Positions 61,824 through 64,000 of a DNA stretch of 64,000 bases are shown in pieces. This stretch comes from Allocoprococcus sp004560705 (GTDB lineage: Bacteria; Bacillota; Clostridia; Lachnospirales; Lachnospiraceae), in NCBI RefSeq assembly GCF_052065755.1, contig NZ_JBQHTK010000002.1, positions 192,986 through 256,985 of the forward strand, read 5' to 3'. A model generated the notes under the pieces. It did no database searches. It worked only from the letters and a program-made list of their open reading frames with translations, and had not been told where the DNA came from. Both the position numbers and the translations under genes were made by a program. Each line of letters begins with the position of its first letter. Position 1 is the stretch's first letter.

Positions 61824-61880
61824 TCAGTGCAAGGACTTTTTATGAACGCATACAAAAGCAACTTTGGGCTTATGAGTCAT
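61824..61880 (-). pseudogene. arsC: arsenate reductase ArsC relic, 18 codons
   Basis: ATG at 61880 (- strand) follows AAAGGAGG. It encodes MTHKPKVAFVCVHKKSLH and stops. Low-molecular-weight ArsC proteins begin with KPKVAFVCVHNSCRSQ, so only the first 13 residues remain and the catalytic CX5R loop is gone. The next bases read ALKNQLLDEEV in a shifted frame, which may be the lost protein's end. An internal deletion explains this. Confidence 0.75.
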
Positions 61881-61903
61881 ATATGTGTTCCTCCTTTGAT
61901 TGA

Positions 61904-61932
61904 ATTATAGAAATTATTCTATTTGTTGTTTA
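61904..61932 (-). promoter_or_regulatory. ArsR-type operator and promoter of the arsC-acr3 relic
   Basis: Inverted repeat TATAGAA-ATTA-TTCTATT (61906-61923). On the - strand TATAAT (61904-61909) has a weak TAAACA 17 nt upstream (61927-61932). The layout matches the operators next to both arsR genes. Confidence 0.6.
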
Positions 61933-61935
61933 TAT

Positions 61936-61975
61936 GAAAACCGATGCTGATTATTGCATTAAAAATAGCATCGGT
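61936..61975 (-). terminator. arsR terminator
   Basis: On the - strand: stem ACCGATGCT / AGCATCGGT (61967-61975 and 61940-61948) with an 18-nt loop, followed by TTTTC. It ends the arsR transcript 2 nt after the stop codon. Confidence 0.75.
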
Positions 61976-61976
61976 C

Positions 61977-62312
61977 TCAATTGCAATCACAATTGCAATT
62001 ACAATGACTGCTCTGATGGCATATACAGTCAGGTTTATCAGAAAAAACACGTCCAAGACTCTGATAAAATGAATCCAACTGTTCTTTGTTCAGCGAGTAG
62101 TAAGTATTTTTTCCATCTCTGCGATCAATTACGACATTTGCTTCGATTAAAACTCTCATATCATGAGATAAGGTGGGCTGGGTGATATGGAATGCTTCCA
62201 GAATTCGGCATGCACACAATTCACCACATGACAGCATATCAACAATTTTTAGACGTTTAGGATCTGAAATGGCTTTTAAAATCTTACCCAAATCTTTATA
62301 GCTCTGTTCCAA
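61977..62312 (-). CDS. arsR: ArsR family arsenic-responsive repressor
   Basis: 111 residues. Winged helix-turn-helix with the arsenite-binding ELCACRIL motif in the recognition region (about residues 31-38) and ITQPTLSHDMRVLIEANVV. The C-terminus is a very Cys/His-rich tail, CICHQSSHCNCNCDCN, a possible added metal-binding site. It is divergent from a second arsR at 62492, and its own promoter has an operator over the start site. It still looks functional although the genes it controlled are broken. Confidence 0.92.
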   Translation of the reverse strand: MEQSYKDLGKILKAISDPKRLKIVDMLSCGELCACRILEAFHITQPTLSHDMRVLIEANVVIDRRDGKNTYYSLNKEQLDSFYQSLGRVFSDKPDCICHQSSHCNCNCDCN

Positions 62313-62334
62313 ATTGTATTACCTCTTGTATATT

Positions 62335-62385
62335 TATAGAATTTCTTCTATATGTTATTATATGCCTTGATTAATAATGAGTCAA
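62335..62385 (-). promoter_or_regulatory. promoter and operator of arsR (- strand)
   Basis: On the - strand TTGACT (62380-62385), 17-nt spacer, TATAAT (62357-62362). Perfect inverted repeat TATAGAA-TTTC-TTCTATA (62335-62352) lies directly downstream of the -10, over the start site. Confidence 0.75.
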
Positions 62386-62414
62386 TATCAAATTGAAGAT
62401 ATTCTATATTTGTA

Positions 62415-62470
62415 TTGACAAATGGTTATATAAGTAATATTATTAATAATACATAGAAGATGTTCAATGT
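62415..62470 (+). promoter_or_regulatory. promoter and operator of second arsR (+ strand)
   Basis: TTGACA (62415-62420), 17-nt spacer, TATTAT (62438-62443). Operator-like repeat ACATAGAA-GATG-TTCAATGT (62451-62470) has one mismatched pair and the same 4-nt centre as the other two ars operators. Confidence 0.7.
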
Positions 62471-62491
62471 GTTGGCGAAAGGGAAAACATT

Positions 62492-62809
62492 ATGGAGATA
62501 GATTATATACAGTATTCAAAAATATTTAAAGTTTTTTCTGATCCAAAGAGACTTAAGATTATTGATATGTTATCGAATGGAGAATTATGTGCGTGTAAAA
62601 TACAGGAAGAATTTCACATTACACAGCCGACTTTATCACATGATATGAAACAGCTATGTGATGCTGGTGTTGTAAATTCCCGAAAAGAAGGAAAGTGGAT
62701 GCATTATTCTTTGAATCTGGAAAAAATGAATGAAATTTATAAAGTGATAGGCAAATTAATGGTGCCGGATGAATTTCAGAAAATTGTAGATTGTGATTGT
62801 AATAAATAG
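62492..62809 (+). CDS. second ArsR family repressor
   Basis: 105 residues, clearly related to the divergent arsR (shared SDPKRLKIIDMLSNGELCAC and ITQPTLSHDMKQL). The ELCACKI metal motif is present, and the C-terminus ends with the short Cys pair DCDCNK in place of the longer tail of the other copy. ATG 62492 has a weak upstream site (GGCGAAAGGGAAAACATT). It precedes the permease gene by 79 nt and is probably co-transcribed with it. The ligand is likely arsenite or an organoarsenical. Confidence 0.92.
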   Translation: MEIDYIQYSKIFKVFSDPKRLKIIDMLSNGELCACKIQEEFHITQPTLSHDMKQLCDAGVVNSRKEGKWMHYSLNLEKMNEIYKVIGKLMVPDEFQKIVDCDCNK

Positions 62810-62888
62810 ATTATAACCGGCTTTATGCCGGTTAAAAAATACATAATAAATAGAAAAATTCGAATGCGTGAATGTGAGGAGAAAAAAG

Positions 62889-63890
62889 ATGGAAGTTTTA
62901 AAATCGATAGGTCTGTTTATTCAGAATCAGATCTTAGGAATGAAATGGCTGAATGTGGTAATTCGGAATGGTTTATCTGCGATAGGAGTGGATGTTTCAA
63001 CAAGGATAGGTGGCAGCATACTGTTTTTCATCTATGATATCATTAAGATTACTGTATTATTATGTTTTTTGATATTTATAATTTCTTATATCCAAAGTTA
63101 TTTTCCACCGGAACGAAGCAGGAAAATTCTCGGGCAGTTTCATGGAATATGGGCAAATATGATTGCGGCTCTTCTCGGAACAGTTACACCATTTTGTTCC
63201 TGTTCTTCAATTCCGTTATTTATTGGTTTTACAAGTGCAGGACTTCCTTTGGGAGTTACTTTTTCATTTTTAATCTCCTCACCGATGGTCGATCTGGGAA
63301 GCCTCGTACTTCTTATGAGTATTTTTGGAGCAAAAGTTGCGGTTGCCTATGTGGTTGTGGGATTGATTATTGCTGTTCTTGGCGGTACATTAATTGAAAA
63401 AATGCACATGGAGAAATATGTGGAAGAATTTATTCGGAGTGCAAGTGGAGTAGATATTGAATTGCCTGATTTAACAATTACGGATCGTTTGATTTATGCA
63501 AAAGACCAGATGACAGGCACGTTCCGAAAAGTATTTCCGTACATTCTTATAGGTGTTGGAGTCGGTGCAATAATCCATAACTGGATACCGGAACATATCA
63601 TTCAGACTGTTCTTGGTAATAACAATCCATTTGCAGTCATTCTGGCTGTTATAGTTGGAGTTCCAATGTATGCGGACATCTTTGGAACCATCCCGGTTGC
63701 GGAGGCATTACTGGCAAAAGGAGCTCAGCTTGGGACAATTCTCAGTTTTATGATGGCGGTTACGACACTGAGTCTGCCCTCAATTATTATGCTTAAAAAA
63801 GCGATAAAACCGAAATTATTAGGATTATTTGTTGGAATTTGTACGGGCGGCATTATTATTGTCGGATATTTGTTTAATATATTTCTGTAG
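62889..63890 (+). CDS. ArsP-like permease
   Basis: 333 residues with eight to ten helices, in the permease family formerly UPF0718/DUF318. The signature TPFCSCSSIPLFIGFTSAG near residue 100 contains the Cys pair seen in ArsP organoarsenical exporters. A second conserved segment, VPMYADIFGTIPVAEALL, is near residue 258. Start 62889 follows GTGAGGAG; the upstream in-frame ATG 62868 is less likely. An ArsR gene directly upstream supports a role in arsenic or metalloid export. It ends at the terminator starting on the stop codon. Confidence 0.85.
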   Translation: MEVLKSIGLFIQNQILGMKWLNVVIRNGLSAIGVDVSTRIGGSILFFIYDIIKITVLLCFLIFIISYIQSYFPPERSRKILGQFHGIWANMIAALLGTVTPFCSCSSIPLFIGFTSAGLPLGVTFSFLISSPMVDLGSLVLLMSIFGAKVAVAYVVVGLIIAVLGGTLIEKMHMEKYVEEFIRSASGVDIELPDLTITDRLIYAKDQMTGTFRKVFPYILIGVGVGAIIHNWIPEHIIQTVLGNNNPFAVILAVIVGVPMYADIFGTIPVAEALLAKGAQLGTILSFMMAVTTLSLPSIIMLKKAIKPKLLGLFVGICTGGIIIVGYLFNIFL

Positions 63891-63950
63891 GGACGTTTCT
63901 TTTGCCACGATGCTGGGGTCAAAAGCCCTGGCATCGAACGTCCCTTTTTT
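63890..63950 (+). terminator. terminator after the ArsP-like gene
   Basis: Outer stem GGGACGTT (63890-63897) / AACGTCCC (63937-63944), inner hairpin GATGCTGGGG / CCCTGGCATC with two wobbles, then TTTTTT. The left arm starts at the last base of the stop codon. The remaining 50 bases of the window hold nothing I recognise. Confidence 0.85.
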
Positions 63951-64000
63951 GCTTTTTGTTGCTATTTATAAGTTTCTACCGTAGTTTTCGGTATATTTGG

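Noticed and set aside
1..64000. CRISPR arrays, insertion sequences, rRNA genes and prophage genes.
   Set aside because: I looked for regular direct repeats, transposase motifs and rRNA sequence, and saw none.

Overview
The window looks like chromosome from a gut-type Lachnospiraceae (Clostridia, low to medium G+C Firmicutes). Points in favour: CodY, CIRCE-controlled groES-groEL, a six-gene Rnf complex in the clostridial order CDGEAB, sporulation genes (GerW and its DUF2953 partner), DUF5688 and DUF6106-type family proteins, a four-S1-domain RpsA directly behind ispH, and AGGAGG-type ribosome binding sites. This is inferred from gene content and protein character; no species is claimed.

From 1 to about 50.4 kb the window is dense core genome, almost all on the + strand. 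It holds topA (5' end cut by the window edge), codY, groES-groEL, guaB, a cell-wall amidase, aroK-yqeG, a LysR regulator with aroD, efp, tRNA-Arg(CCG), argS, an AlaX-type editing protein, gltB-gltD, an NlpC/P60 hydrolase, ispH-rpsA, rnfCDGEAB, a two-component system, an apbE / NusG-II / Gx-transporter group (ApbE flavinylates Rnf subunits), ruvAB, zapA, a U32 protease, an ftsW/rodA-PBP pair, the DUF2953-gerW pair, and rpsB-tsf. Most units end in clear hairpin-plus-T-run terminators. The yqeG terminator is followed by what looks like the 5' piece of a group IIC intron, a class that inserts behind terminators.

From about 50.4 kb to the end the window is accessory in character. It contains a CDP-alcohol phosphatidyltransferase, DUF1697, and a TetR-rsgA-GNAT unit under a consensus promoter overlapped by a two-arm operator. 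A decayed stretch follows, with a truncated GNAT, an AraC fragment on the - strand and a broken MFS transporter. Next is an intact four-gene sugar operon (class II aldolase, fucose/arabinose isomerase-type protein, FGGY kinase, DUF4432 epimerase-like protein) with a divergent PocR-AraC regulator and no transporter. Last is a broken arsenic locus: arsR, an 18-codon arsC relic, and acr3 cut off and joined to the C-terminal half of an AraC regulator. Facing it is an intact second arsR with an ArsP-like permease.

The observations most worth following are the orphan sugar operon, the roughly 250-nt two-frame overlap between the FtsW/RodA tail and the PBP N-terminus, the TetR operator-promoter in front of rsgA, the repeated deletion scars between 54 and 62 kb, the matched ArsR operators, and the structured rpsB leader whose promoter is built into the upstream terminator.
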